A stretch of 48,945 nt of DNA, taken from contig CANQJL010000020.1 of the NCBI GenBank assembly GCA_947624245.1, forward strand, positions 1 to 48,945. Reading direction: 5' to 3'. Position numbers and translations under genes: made by a program. Shown one piece after another: positions 16,370 through 21,510 of the stretch; the first letter of the stretch is position 1; the number at the start of each line of letters is the position of its first letter. The DNA is from an uncultured Acetatifactor sp. Lineage in GTDB: Bacteria; Bacillota; Clostridia; Lachnospirales; Lachnospiraceae. The notes beneath the pieces are model-generated. The model saw nothing but the letters and a program-made list of their open reading frames with translations. It had not been told where the DNA came from and did not search any database.

Positions 16370-16708
16370 TTACCAGAAGATATCTAATAATCTATAGAGC
16401 AGCCGTCCTACCTGATATACGATCAAGATAATCACGACAGCAACTATCACTTGAAGAAGATCCACGATCTTGACCATGTTCACATTCAGTGATTCAACGC
16501 CGATCTGGATAGAAGCGACTGTATCATACGGATAATCGGCATCACCGCATGATACAGACGCAACATCCTCTATCTCGGAGTGTGCGACATCTCCACTACT
16601 TACAGGAACTTCAGTAACCTGTTCAGGATCTTCCGAACTATCATCCAGAACAATGTCCTCAAGAACCTCATCAGCGTCCTCACTGAACTTCAGATCACCG
16701 GACGACAA
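16370..16708 (-). CDS. Acidic single-span membrane protein (pVII/pIX position)
   Basis: The 112-residue product has a strongly acidic, Ser-rich N-terminal half and one hydrophobic helix near residues 84-105 (VDLLQVIVAVVIILIVYQVG) with a short basic end. It overlaps the end of the ssDNA-binding protein gene by 14 bp, with a TTG start at 16708, so translation is probably coupled. No family is recognised. Its position between the pV-like and coat genes is where Ff phages encode pVII and pIX, the small minor coat proteins at the virion tip, but the acidic domain is far larger than theirs. Confidence 0.65.
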   Translation of the reverse strand: MSSGDLKFSEDADEVLEDIVLDDSSEDPEQVTEVPVSSGDVAHSEIEDVASVSCGDADYPYDTVASIQIGVESLNVNMVKIVDLLQVIVAVVIILIVYQVGRLLYRLLDIFW

Positions 16709-16946
16709 AATCGTCCAGATAAGCCTTGCCCTGACTGATAGTATAAGAAAGATCCACTTTCTTACCGATATCCTTCTCAGTCAGCAGATTAACGACATGT
16801 GACGGAAGAAAGACTGCTTCCACATTTTCACCATAATTCCCACGAGCCTTTTCTGCTTCGGTGTAGGGATACACCACGTTGGCGACACAATATGTTTCGC
16901 CCTTCTTGCTCTCGAACCTCTTGAAACCTACTAACCTTGCTTCCAT
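16695..16946 (-). CDS. Probable ssDNA-binding protein, pV-like
   Basis: The 83-residue product has the size and alternating beta pattern of OB-fold phage ssDNA-binding proteins (LVGFKRFESKKGETYCVANVVYPYT, then VEAVFLPSHVVNLL and VDLSYTISQGKAYLDDFVV). In inoviruses pV coats the new single strands and switches replication to packaging. It is the first gene of the leftward structural operon, with the ribosome site GAGAGGAAAAGAG and ATG at 16946. It is read from the operator-controlled promoter at 17213-17241 through a leader of about 260 nt. The family call is by size, fold pattern and place. Confidence 0.7.
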   Translation of the reverse strand: MEARLVGFKRFESKKGETYCVANVVYPYTEAEKARGNYGENVEAVFLPSHVVNLLTEKDIGKKVDLSYTISQGKAYLDDFVVR

Positions 16947-17212
16947 TCTCTCTTTTCCTCTCTTTCTCTTTCTGATGTAGGTTTAAAGTTACATTTGACA
17001 GATCGCACCTTTGATGCGATAATCAAATCAGCTATACCATTCAGACCATGCAACACCCAGCGGGAAAACATTACGATGAATCTGCTTTCTGATCTTACGA
17101 ATGCTGAACCATGCAAAACGCAGCCGGCGCTTACCAATTACGGCTGTCTTAGATTACTCCATGGCGCCCAATATTGCATACCTGAATGCTGCATGCCTGA
17201 ATGATTATATAT
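16947..17212 (-). promoter_or_regulatory. Long leader of the structural operon with repeated sequences
   Basis: About 260 nt of untranslated leader lie between the leftward promoter and the pV-like gene. It holds two direct repeats: GCATRCCTGAATG at 17176-17188 and 17191-17203 (15-bp spacing), and ACCATGCAA-type copies at 17045-17063 and 17108-17127. An open frame here (16931-17137) only reflects these repeats. The role may be translational control by the ssDNA-binding protein, as in Ff phages; this is inference. Confidence 0.45.
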
Positions 17213-17241
17213 AATATATAATACTATGCACACAGTGTAAA
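17213..17241 (-). promoter_or_regulatory. Leftward promoter of the structural operon
   Basis: On the minus strand TTTACA (17236-17241) and TATATT (17213-17218) are 17 bp apart. Operator 1 (17223-17236) fills the spacer. It is a mirror image of the rightward promoter at 18705-18733. Confidence 0.7.
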
Positions 17242-17260
17242 TAAACACTATGCACAAAGT
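17223..17260. promoter_or_regulatory. Operators 1 and 2 (ACTATGNNCATAGT family)
   Basis: ACTATGCACACAGT (17223-17236) and ACTATGCACAAAGT (17247-17260) lie 24 bp apart. The whole 38-bp block recurs inverted at 18686-18723 with one mismatch. Confidence 0.75.
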
Positions 17261-17279
17261 TTATTTAAGATTTTACAGC

Positions 17280-17293
17280 ACTATGCACATAGT
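17280..17293. promoter_or_regulatory. Operator 3, perfect copy, overlapping the 5' end of the first RHH gene
   Basis: ACTATGCACATAGT is the perfect 6-bp-arm palindrome. It ends one base before the AAGGGAG ribosome site of the RHH gene at 17306, so autoregulation of the RHH cluster is likely. Confidence 0.7.
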
Positions 17294-17305
17294 AAGGGAG
17301 ATATA

Positions 17306-17548
17306 ATGACATTTGACAAAAAAAAATACGATCAAAAATATGTAAAAAACAATTATGATAGAATACCCTTAAATGTCAAAAAGGGAGAAAAAGAAAAAAT
17401 TGCACAACACGCTAAAAATAAAGGATTCGATTCAATCACAGAATATATAAAAGATTTAATATATAAAGACATGAACTCAAAAAATTCCAATATCAAAGTA
17501 GGAAATATAAAACAAAACGGAAATAATAATTCCATTAATATAAACTAA
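17306..17548 (+). CDS. Ribbon-helix-helix-like DNA-binding protein 1
   Basis: The 80-residue basic protein fits the Arc/MetJ-type fold: a strand YDRIPLNVKKG (residues 17-27), a helix around EKEKIAQHAKNKG, and a second helix around SITEYIKDLIYKDM. An Asn/Gly-rich tail (NGNNNSININ) follows. It is paralogous to the two genes downstream. The start has AAGGGAG 5 nt upstream, directly after operator 3. RHH proteins bind short palindromes as dimers of dimers, and the ACTATG operators on both sides are natural targets. It probably acts as the element's repressor or switch, possibly by binding its own promoter. Confidence 0.75.
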   Translation: MTFDKKKYDQKYVKNNYDRIPLNVKKGEKEKIAQHAKNKGFDSITEYIKDLIYKDMNSKNSNIKVGNIKQNGNNNSININ

Positions 17549-17572
17549 TTATTTAACAACATAGGAGTAATG

Positions 17573-17791
17573 ATGAGTACTTTTAATCAAGCAAAATATA
17601 TTCAAAAATATCAAAAAGAAAAATACGATAGATGTATATTCAACATACCAAAAGGGAACAAAAAAATACTTGAAGAACACTGGAAGAAAAAAGGTTACAA
17701 ATCTTTGAACCAATACATCAAAGATCTAATACGCAAAGACATGAACGAAGATAACTCCAATATACAAACTAAAAATACAATACAAAAATGA
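17573..17791 (+). CDS. Ribbon-helix-helix-like DNA-binding protein 2
   Basis: The 72-residue product is a paralogue of the proteins at 17306 and 17856. It shares the layout strand (YDRCIFNIPKG), turn, helix (ILEEHWKKKG) and helix (LNQYIKDLIRKDMN). The ATG at 17573 is chosen over the one at 17570 because AGGAG (17564-17568) then has a 4-nt spacing. Its C-terminal coding half contains a 45-bp stretch (17677-17721) identical to the third copy, so these two are the most recent duplicates. It is read in one transcript with the others, ending at the terminator at 18076. Confidence 0.72.
   Translation: MSTFNQAKYIQKYQKEKYDRCIFNIPKGNKKILEEHWKKKGYKSLNQYIKDLIRKDMNEDNSNIQTKNTIQK
17677..17721. repeat. 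45-bp direct repeat, copy 1 (within RHH gene 2)
   Basis: This is identical to 17957-18001. It encodes the shared helical segment of RHH copies 2 and 3 and marks a recent tandem duplication with a 280-bp period. Confidence 0.9.
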
Positions 17792-17855
17792 AACTAATAA
17801 CTCTATCAACATAAATTAGTCATTAAAATTACGCAATACGAGGTGCGGATATAAA

Positions 17856-18029
17856 ATGACATTCGATAAAATAAAATATAATAATCAATATAACCGAGAA
17901 AACTATGCTCGACTAAGCATACAAATTCCCAAAAACCAAAAAGACATACTTGAGGCACACTGGAAGAAAAAAGGTTACAAATCTTTGAACCAATACATCA
18001 ACGACCTGATACAAAAAGACATGAACTAA
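17856..18029 (+). CDS. Ribbon-helix-helix-like DNA-binding protein 3 (57 residues)
   Basis: The gene is short but has a clear ribosome site (GAGGTG, 17841-17846) and the same plan as the two copies upstream: MTFDKIKY start, strand ARLSIQIPKNQ, helix ILEAHWKKKG and helix LNQYINDLIQKDMN. It lacks the polar tail of copies 1 and 2. The start MTFDK is closest to copy 1, while the helices are nearly identical to copy 2, so it looks mosaic. It is followed after 46 bp by a strong terminator. Such proteins may form homo- or heterodimers with different operator preference; that is inference. Confidence 0.72.
   Translation: MTFDKIKYNNQYNRENYARLSIQIPKNQKDILEAHWKKKGYKSLNQYINDLIQKDMN
17957..18001. repeat. 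45-bp direct repeat, copy 2 (within RHH gene 3)
   Basis: This is identical to 17677-17721. Divergence resumes sharply on both sides, which suggests gene conversion or recent duplication limited to the helix-coding part. Confidence 0.9.
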
Positions 18030-18075
18030 GATGATACACAACAAAAAACATTAAAAATCAACTCACCCCCACGAC

Positions 18076-18107
18076 CCCCTCTCACATCTTTGAGAGGGGT
18101 ATTTTTT
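18076..18107 (+). terminator. Terminator after the RHH cluster
   Basis: CCCCTCTCA (18076-18084) and TGAGAGGGG (18091-18099) form a 9-bp stem with a six-base loop, followed by TATTTTTT. Confidence 0.9.
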
Positions 18108-18523
18108 CCGGAAGCGCGCGCTGCAATGGCCACGTCTGAGCTGAGAATTTCGACAAAGAGACGTCTCATTCTCATCCGCTCAGACTTGAGGCTCCGATTC
18201 TTGATCAAGGGCATATCGCCAAGACCCACTATACTTAAGTATATACATAAGTAGCTTGTTGGTACCAAGTCACGGCAAGGCACGTACATCGTGTACGTGC
18301 GTGCCTGTCTGTGGTCTGATGCTCATAAGACGGCGAACATATTCGCCATTCGCACAGACAATCTAAACTTTCACAAGTCTAATATAAAGGTCAAGGGCAA
18401 AGGACAGTGAACAAGGAGAATTGGGTATCGGCGAACATACTGGATATCTTACGCCAACATCGTGTTGGCTCTTCTATGGCACCTCTACTTTCCAGATCCG
18501 GACTATTGCGCGCGCTTCCGGAA
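18106..18523. other. Hairpin-rich gene-free region of the phage (candidate packaging signal / complementary-strand origin)
   Basis: About 420 bp without a credible gene are bounded by a perfect 16-bp inverted repeat (TTCCGGAAGCGCGCGC, 18106-18121 and 18508-18523). Inside lie at least four more structures. Arms 18134-18148 and 18068-type partners at 18168-18185 pair around the palindrome GAGACGTCTC (18158-18167). A 9-bp stem with three-base loop is at 18280-18300. Nested stems 18306-18313/18353-18360 and 18332-18337/18342-18347 follow, and a 7-bp stem with loop TCG is at 18453-18469. Two tips share ACATCGTGT. Filamentous phages carry such an intergenic region for packaging and minus-strand initiation. 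Confidence 0.65.
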
Positions 18524-18645
18524 TGCAAGACAGACGAACTATCCTTTTTATGTATACTTTTAATATATATACTTTTTCTTTTAAAGTGTAAATCAGGAAG
18601 AAAATAAACTATACTTTTATGTATATTTGGAATATATTTATATTT

Positions 18646-18663
18646 TTGAAAGTGCACTGTCAA
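18646..18663. promoter_or_regulatory. Palindrome family TTGAAAGTGCACTTTCAA, copy 3
   Basis: TTGAAAGTGCACTGTCAA lies 22 bp left of operator 4, upstream of the rightward accessory promoter. Confidence 0.6.
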
Positions 18664-18685
18664 AATAAACAAAAAAGTCATAATA

Positions 18686-18723
18686 ACTATGTGCATAGTG
18701 TTTATTTACACTGTGTGCATAGT
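18686..18723. promoter_or_regulatory. Operators 4 and 5 (ACTATGNNCATAGT family)
   Basis: ACTATGTGCATAGT (18686-18699) and ACTGTGTGCATAGT (18710-18723) are 24 bp apart. The block is the inverted copy of 17223-17260 (37 of 38 bases). Operator 5 fills the spacer of the promoter at 18705-18733. Confidence 0.75.
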
Positions 18724-18733
18724 GTGATATACT
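18705..18733 (+). promoter_or_regulatory. Rightward promoter of the accessory genes
   Basis: TTTACA (18705-18710) and TATACT (18728-18733) are 17 bp apart, with an extended TG before the -10. It mirrors the leftward structural promoter, so both should answer to the same regulator. Confidence 0.75.
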
Positions 18734-18742
18734 TTTCTTAAG

Positions 18743-18760
18743 TTGAAAGTGCACAATCAA
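18743..18760. promoter_or_regulatory. Palindrome family TTGAAAGTGCACTTTCAA, copy 4
   Basis: TTGAAAGTGCACAATCAA begins 10 bp after the -10 box of the rightward promoter, so it overlaps the initially transcribed region. Confidence 0.6.
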
Positions 18761-18766
18761 CAGAAA

Positions 18767-18820
18767 CTAAGAATCTTACAAGCTGTTCCATCGGCTGGAC
18801 GGGAAGAAAGGAAAACAGTC
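18767..18820 (+). repeat. Repeated translation leader, copy A
   Basis: CTAAGAATCTTACAAGCTG (18767-18785), then ATCGGCT and ACGGGAAGAAAGGAAAA, end at the start codon at 18821. Nearly the same sequence precedes the SprT-like gene (19381-19431), and a looser copy precedes the gene at 19012 (18962-19011). Confidence 0.7.
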
Positions 18821-18961
18821 ATGATTGAAGATGAAGTAATGGATGAAATGAATAAATTAAATAGCATTCTTCTTAGTAATTGCACAGAAGACTGTGATAA
18901 TTGCAGTGTTTCCAAGGAATGCGAAAGATATGCTTATCTTTGTCAGTTGTTAGAAAATTAA
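18821..18961 (+). CDS. Cys-rich small protein of unknown function (46 residues)
   Basis: The ATG at 18821 is chosen because AAGAAAGGAAAA lies just upstream within the repeated leader. The frame is open 26 codons further, but that part is the leader itself. The protein is acidic at its N-terminus and holds a Cys cluster, CTEDCDNCSVSKEC, then another Cys near the end. This could bind zinc or a metal cluster. I do not recognise a family. It is the first gene of the rightward accessory operon, 88 bp after the promoter, and is followed by a further gene with a similar leader. A small accessory or host-takeover protein is a guess. Confidence 0.6.
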   Translation: MIEDEVMDEMNKLNSILLSNCTEDCDNCSVSKECERYAYLCQLLEN

Positions 18962-19011
18962 AGAATAGAACAAATGCTGGCTCATCGGCATGACGGAGAG
19001 AAAGGAACAAA

Positions 19012-19374
19012 ATGAATGTTTGCTTCTATGATATCAATGAGTGTAATATGCTTAATGCTGATTCTCCTGATACCCGCTTTATTGCTATCTTTAGCGATTC
19101 TAAGGATTCATTGGCAATACGGTTTAATCTGCATGATAATGACTCTTTCCATGCTTGCCTTTTGCGCAATGTTATTAAAGATATTGTAGAAAATTATGAT
19201 GCTGCTGCACATCTTATGTTTGCATATCTACTTTGTCTGCAACATCCTCACAGTAATGATTTTAATCAGAAACTTGCTTTTGCTTTTGGTATTATGCAAG
19301 CACTCCACCCTGATATACACTGTGAATTACAAGACATTTACTTTGATCTTGTAAAAAACGCAAATAAAAAATAA
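19012..19374 (+). CDS. Hypothetical phage accessory protein (120 residues)
   Basis: I do not recognise this protein. It begins with a predicted beta strand (MNVCFYDINEC) and has a central helical part (FHACLLRNVIKDIVENYDAAAHLMFAYLLCLQHPHS) and a helical C-terminus rich in His, Phe and Leu. No membrane segment or signal is obvious. The ribosome site GGAGAGAAAGGAA lies in a leader that resembles those of the genes before and after it. The position in the rightward operon suggests a role in replication or regulation and not in the virion. Base composition is AT-rich, as for the neighbouring RHH genes. Confidence 0.6.
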   Translation: MNVCFYDINECNMLNADSPDTRFIAIFSDSKDSLAIRFNLHDNDSFHACLLRNVIKDIVENYDAAAHLMFAYLLCLQHPHSNDFNQKLAFAFGIMQALHPDIHCELQDIYFDLVKNANKK

Positions 19375-19380
19375 GTCTAT

Positions 19381-19431
19381 CTAAGAATCTTACAAGCTGC
19401 TCTATCGGCTAAACGGGAAGAAAGGAAAAAA
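19381..19431 (+). repeat. Repeated translation leader, copy B
   Basis: CTAAGAATCTTACAAGCTG (19381-19399) is identical to 18767-18785. The following ATCGGCT and ACGGGAAGAAAGGAAAA blocks are also kept, ending at the SprT-like start codon. Confidence 0.75.
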
Positions 19432-20040
19432 ATGAAACAGAACACCAGAACCGCGATCATCACGCTTGAAAAAATGTATCATGAACTAAATAACGACAAA
19501 TTCGGCGGAGAGCTTCCGGAGGTGATCATCACGATCCAGAGCTCACCAAGAGCTTACGGACACGTCACCACATCCAAGATCTGGAACAATAACAACGATA
19601 AATATTACGAGCTGAACATAGGAGCGGAATCCCTGAACAGAAACATAGAAGAAATAACAGCGACTTTACTGCACGAAATGGTACACATCTTCCACCTGAT
19701 CAACAAGATACAGGACACGAGCCGGAGCGGAACATACCACAACAAAAGGTTCAAAGCCAAAGCGGAAAAAGTAGGCCTTATCATCCAGCACGATCCCAAA
19801 ATAGGATACTCCATTACATCCGCTTCCGAAAATCTGATCAAATATGTGAAAGAGAAAAAATGGAAAAAAATCGACCTGAACCGGGAAACAGTCATTCCGA
19901 ACAAGGCCGCAAAGAAGATCCGGAAACCAAGCAGCACACGAAAATATATCTGTCCGGCCTGCGGCCTATCAGTAAGAGCGACCAAAGATGTAAAAATAAT
20001 GTGTTACGATTGTAAGGAAATCATGGAAAAAGCAGTTTGA
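19432..20040 (+). CDS. SprT-like zinc metalloprotease domain protein
   Basis: The 202-residue protein carries the gluzincin motif HEMVH at residues 81-85 with a probable third ligand His103 (TYHNKRF). A C-terminal zinc ribbon has Cys174, Cys177, Cys191 and Cys194. This is the layout of bacterial SprT-like proteins, whose eukaryotic relative SPRTN digests proteins covalently linked to DNA. HUH Reps form covalent tyrosine-DNA links, and a Rep gene lies close by, so removal of Rep-DNA adducts is an attractive but untested role. The start follows an AAGAAAGG ribosome site in the repeated leader. The -35 of the antisense RNA promoter overlaps its stop codon. Confidence 0.85.
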   Translation: MKQNTRTAIITLEKMYHELNNDKFGGELPEVIITIQSSPRAYGHVTTSKIWNNNNDKYYELNIGAESLNRNIEEITATLLHEMVHIFHLINKIQDTSRSGTYHNKRFKAKAEKVGLIIQHDPKIGYSITSASENLIKYVKEKKWKKIDLNRETVIPNKAAKKIRKPSSTRKYICPACGLSVRATKDVKIMCYDCKEIMEKAV

Positions 20041-20065
20041 CAAAAATACACCGATGTGCTATTGT
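20037..20065 (+). promoter_or_regulatory. Promoter of the antisense RNA (TTGACA-17-TATTGT)
   Basis: A perfect -35 TTGACA (20037-20042) and a -10 TATTGT (20060-20065) with 17-bp spacer point toward the 3' end of the small toxin gene. Confidence 0.75.
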
Positions 20066-20071
20066 ATAGAA

Positions 20072-20159
20072 AAGGGAAGCCATAGAAGCAGCGGCTACCC
20101 TAGTTACAAGCCAACATCAACGTCAGCCGTCACTATTGCCGTAGTGGCGGCTATTTTCT
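20072..20159 (+). ncRNA. Candidate antisense antitoxin RNA of a type I toxin-antitoxin-like module
   Basis: The expected transcript of about 88 nt starts after the promoter at 20037-20065. It forms a 5' hairpin (GGG 74-76/CCC 98-100 and AGCC/GGCT, all in 20074-20100) and ends at an 11-bp terminator stem (20125-20135/20142-20152, loop TTGCCG) followed by ATTTTCT. It is fully complementary to the 3' part of the toxin mRNA, including its last codons. This convergent layout is that of Fst/TxpA-type loci. The 5' hairpin resembles the 5' end of the toxin mRNA itself (20288-20321, minus strand). Confidence 0.65.
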
Positions 20160-20240
20160 ACCCTTAAAGATTGTATAGCACAATCCTATGAGGGCTACAA
20201 TGAATATACCTATCTGAATCAGATCAGCATATGTAATCAT
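20151..20240 (-). CDS. Holin-like type I toxin peptide (29 residues)
   Basis: This is a very short gene with a near-perfect ribosome site (AAAGGAGGG, complement of 20246-20254) before the ATG at 20240. The peptide starts MITYADLIQIG, continues as one hydrophobic helix (FIVALIGLCYTIF) and ends in basic KGRK. Size and plan match the 'putative holin-like toxin' peptides of Firmicutes (Hol_Tox type), which damage the membrane when antisense control fails. Its promoter, long leader with a stable hairpin (20263-20283) and the antisense RNA complete the module. It may stabilise the element in the host, or act late in the phage cycle. Confidence 0.75.
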   Translation of the reverse strand: MITYADLIQIGIFIVALIGLCYTIFKGRK

Positions 20241-20262
20241 TGATCTCCCTCCTTTCTTTCGT

Positions 20263-20283
20263 CCGGAGGGTTAGCCCCTCCGG
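20263..20283. other. Hairpin in the toxin mRNA leader
   Basis: CCGGAGGG (20263-20270) and CCCTCCGG (20276-20283) form an 8-bp stem with a five-base loop, 9 bp upstream of the toxin ribosome site. The GGAGGG/CCCTCC arms could compete for the ribosome site and delay toxin translation. Confidence 0.6.
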
Positions 20284-20329
20284 TGTTCCAGAGGGCAGCC
20301 GCCTAAGCTCTATGGTTTCCCATATAAAT

Positions 20330-20358
20330 ATTATAACATATCATTCCGGCATAAACAA
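20330..20358 (-). promoter_or_regulatory. Toxin promoter (TTGTTT-17-TATAAT)
   Basis: On the minus strand TTGTTT (20353-20358) and a perfect TATAAT (20330-20335) are 17 bp apart, directly behind the rep stop codon. The expected leader is about 80 nt. Confidence 0.75.
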
Positions 20359-20361
20359 TAA

Positions 20362-21417
20362 TTAATCATCAAACGGCACTTTCAGATCCAGCGGAAGCTG
20401 AACGAAATCTCCGGAACGCAGCGCCTGAACAACAAGATCATCATACGACTTATATTCGCTCATCGGCATCTCATAAGCATGATAACCGCCGTTCAGATCG
20501 CGCCAATGATATACAATCGAATGGATTCTGCGCCGTAACTGATCGAACGTATCAATGAGCTGCTCATCAACAGATATCTGAGATTTATAAATCATATCCG
20601 GAGTCTTCACGGAAGTAATATGTATCTCATTCCAAAGAGCTGGCACATTACTATAACGAGCATGGACAAATCTTTTATACTTATCAAGTATCGACAATAA
20701 ATAACTGTAACGCCACTGACCACGAAACTCATCTAAGAACAAGATCTTTTCACACATATAATTGTCAAATCCGCCGACCTCATAATCAGACATAAAATAT
20801 ACATTATCCGATCCATACTGATCAATCAAAATCTTAGCCGTATAGCTCTTACCGGAACCGGCCTGACCAACGTGCCAGACAACTTTAACATCACGGATAA
20901 AATCAGCCTTCTCAAAATCACGTGCAACACACGCATCACGGATCATCTTTTCATAACGCCGATACCGGAACGACATATTCAGAATGTCACGAGCTGACAT
21001 TCCCATATGAATCAACTCTTCAAGCACATCAAGATCGCGCCGCTGTCCCTGCACCCCCTTAATCTCACCATAACGAGCCGTAGCAAGGACCTTCTCACCG
21101 GATTCCGACCATTTACCACGCTTATTAATATAATCCTCTGCCTGATCCTTATTACCTTTAAGCGCTTCTAAATGCGCATGTGCATACACCTTCTGAACAG
21201 CAGTAAACCGGATAGTCTTAACATCCTCTACCACCATATGAACATGCTTCAACCCGTTAGCAGAAATACAATATATCCAAGCACCGGAACGTTCAGGATG
21301 ACCAGTAATCCATTTATCCATCAATTTATCCACAATCTCCTGCGGAGTCCCATCATCACCATACTGCTCTGGATTATTATATACAATAAACCATGCACGA
21401 CTAACATCTTGAGCCAT
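20362..21417 (-). CDS. rep: Replication initiator, CRESS-type HUH endonuclease-SF3 helicase
   Basis: The 351-residue protein shows the complete CRESS-DNA Rep motif set. The HUH nuclease has motif I FIVYNNP (10-16), motif II KHVHMVV (57-63) and motif III YINK (96-99, with catalytic Tyr96). The SF3 helicase has Walker A GQAGSGKS (184-191), Walker B ILFLDEF (225-231), motif C ITS (267-269) and an Arg finger RRR (295-297). Such Reps are known from circoviruses, geminiviruses and some bacterial plasmids; classical inoviruses use pII-type or other Reps without helicase. It should nick the origin at 21511-21538 and start rolling-circle replication. TGTAAC repeats lie right in front of the gene, so it may also control itself. 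Confidence 0.93.
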   Translation of the reverse strand: MAQDVSRAWFIVYNNPEQYGDDGTPQEIVDKLMDKWITGHPERSGAWIYCISANGLKHVHMVVEDVKTIRFTAVQKVYAHAHLEALKGNKDQAEDYINKRGKWSESGEKVLATARYGEIKGVQGQRRDLDVLEELIHMGMSARDILNMSFRYRRYEKMIRDACVARDFEKADFIRDVKVVWHVGQAGSGKSYTAKILIDQYGSDNVYFMSDYEVGGFDNYMCEKILFLDEFRGQWRYSYLLSILDKYKRFVHARYSNVPALWNEIHITSVKTPDMIYKSQISVDEQLIDTFDQLRRRIHSIVYHWRDLNGGYHAYEMPMSEYKSYDDLVVQALRSGDFVQLPLDLKVPFDD

Positions 21418-21430
21418 AAAAATACCTCTT

Positions 21431-21509
21431 TGTAACGATGTTGTAACGAAGTCCTGTTACAAAATTCTTTCGATGTTTTCAGGCGAAAATGACATTTGTA
21501 ACATGTAAC
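21431..21509. repeat. Iterons TGTAAC (candidate Rep binding sites)
   Basis: TGTAAC occurs at 21431-21436, 21442-21447, 21497-21502 and 21504-21509, and inverted at 21456-21461. TGTAACGAAGT is kept in two copies (21442 and 21504). The first pair is spaced by one helical turn and lies just before the rep ribosome site; the second pair borders the origin stem-loop. Confidence 0.75.
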
Positions 21510-21510
21510 G

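Noticed and set aside
16931..17137. 68-codon minus-strand frame before the pV-like gene
   Set aside because: TTG start, no ribosome site, overlap with the pV-like start, and an internal repetition that only mirrors the direct repeats in the leader DNA.
18391..18696. 101-codon minus-strand frame and a 66-codon plus-strand frame (18407-18607) in the hairpin region
   Set aside because: Neither has a ribosome site; both cross hairpins and the operator block and show no protein-like pattern.
17223..18723. Invertible DNA segment between the 38-bp inverted blocks
   Set aside because: The blocks are built of operators placed at promoters, and no invertase is present other than the integrase, whose core site is different. 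Inversion stays possible but is not needed to explain them.
21431..21509. TGTAAC repeats as a CRISPR-like array
   Set aside because: The repeats are six to eleven bases long, irregularly spaced and partly inverted, which fits iterons and not CRISPR.
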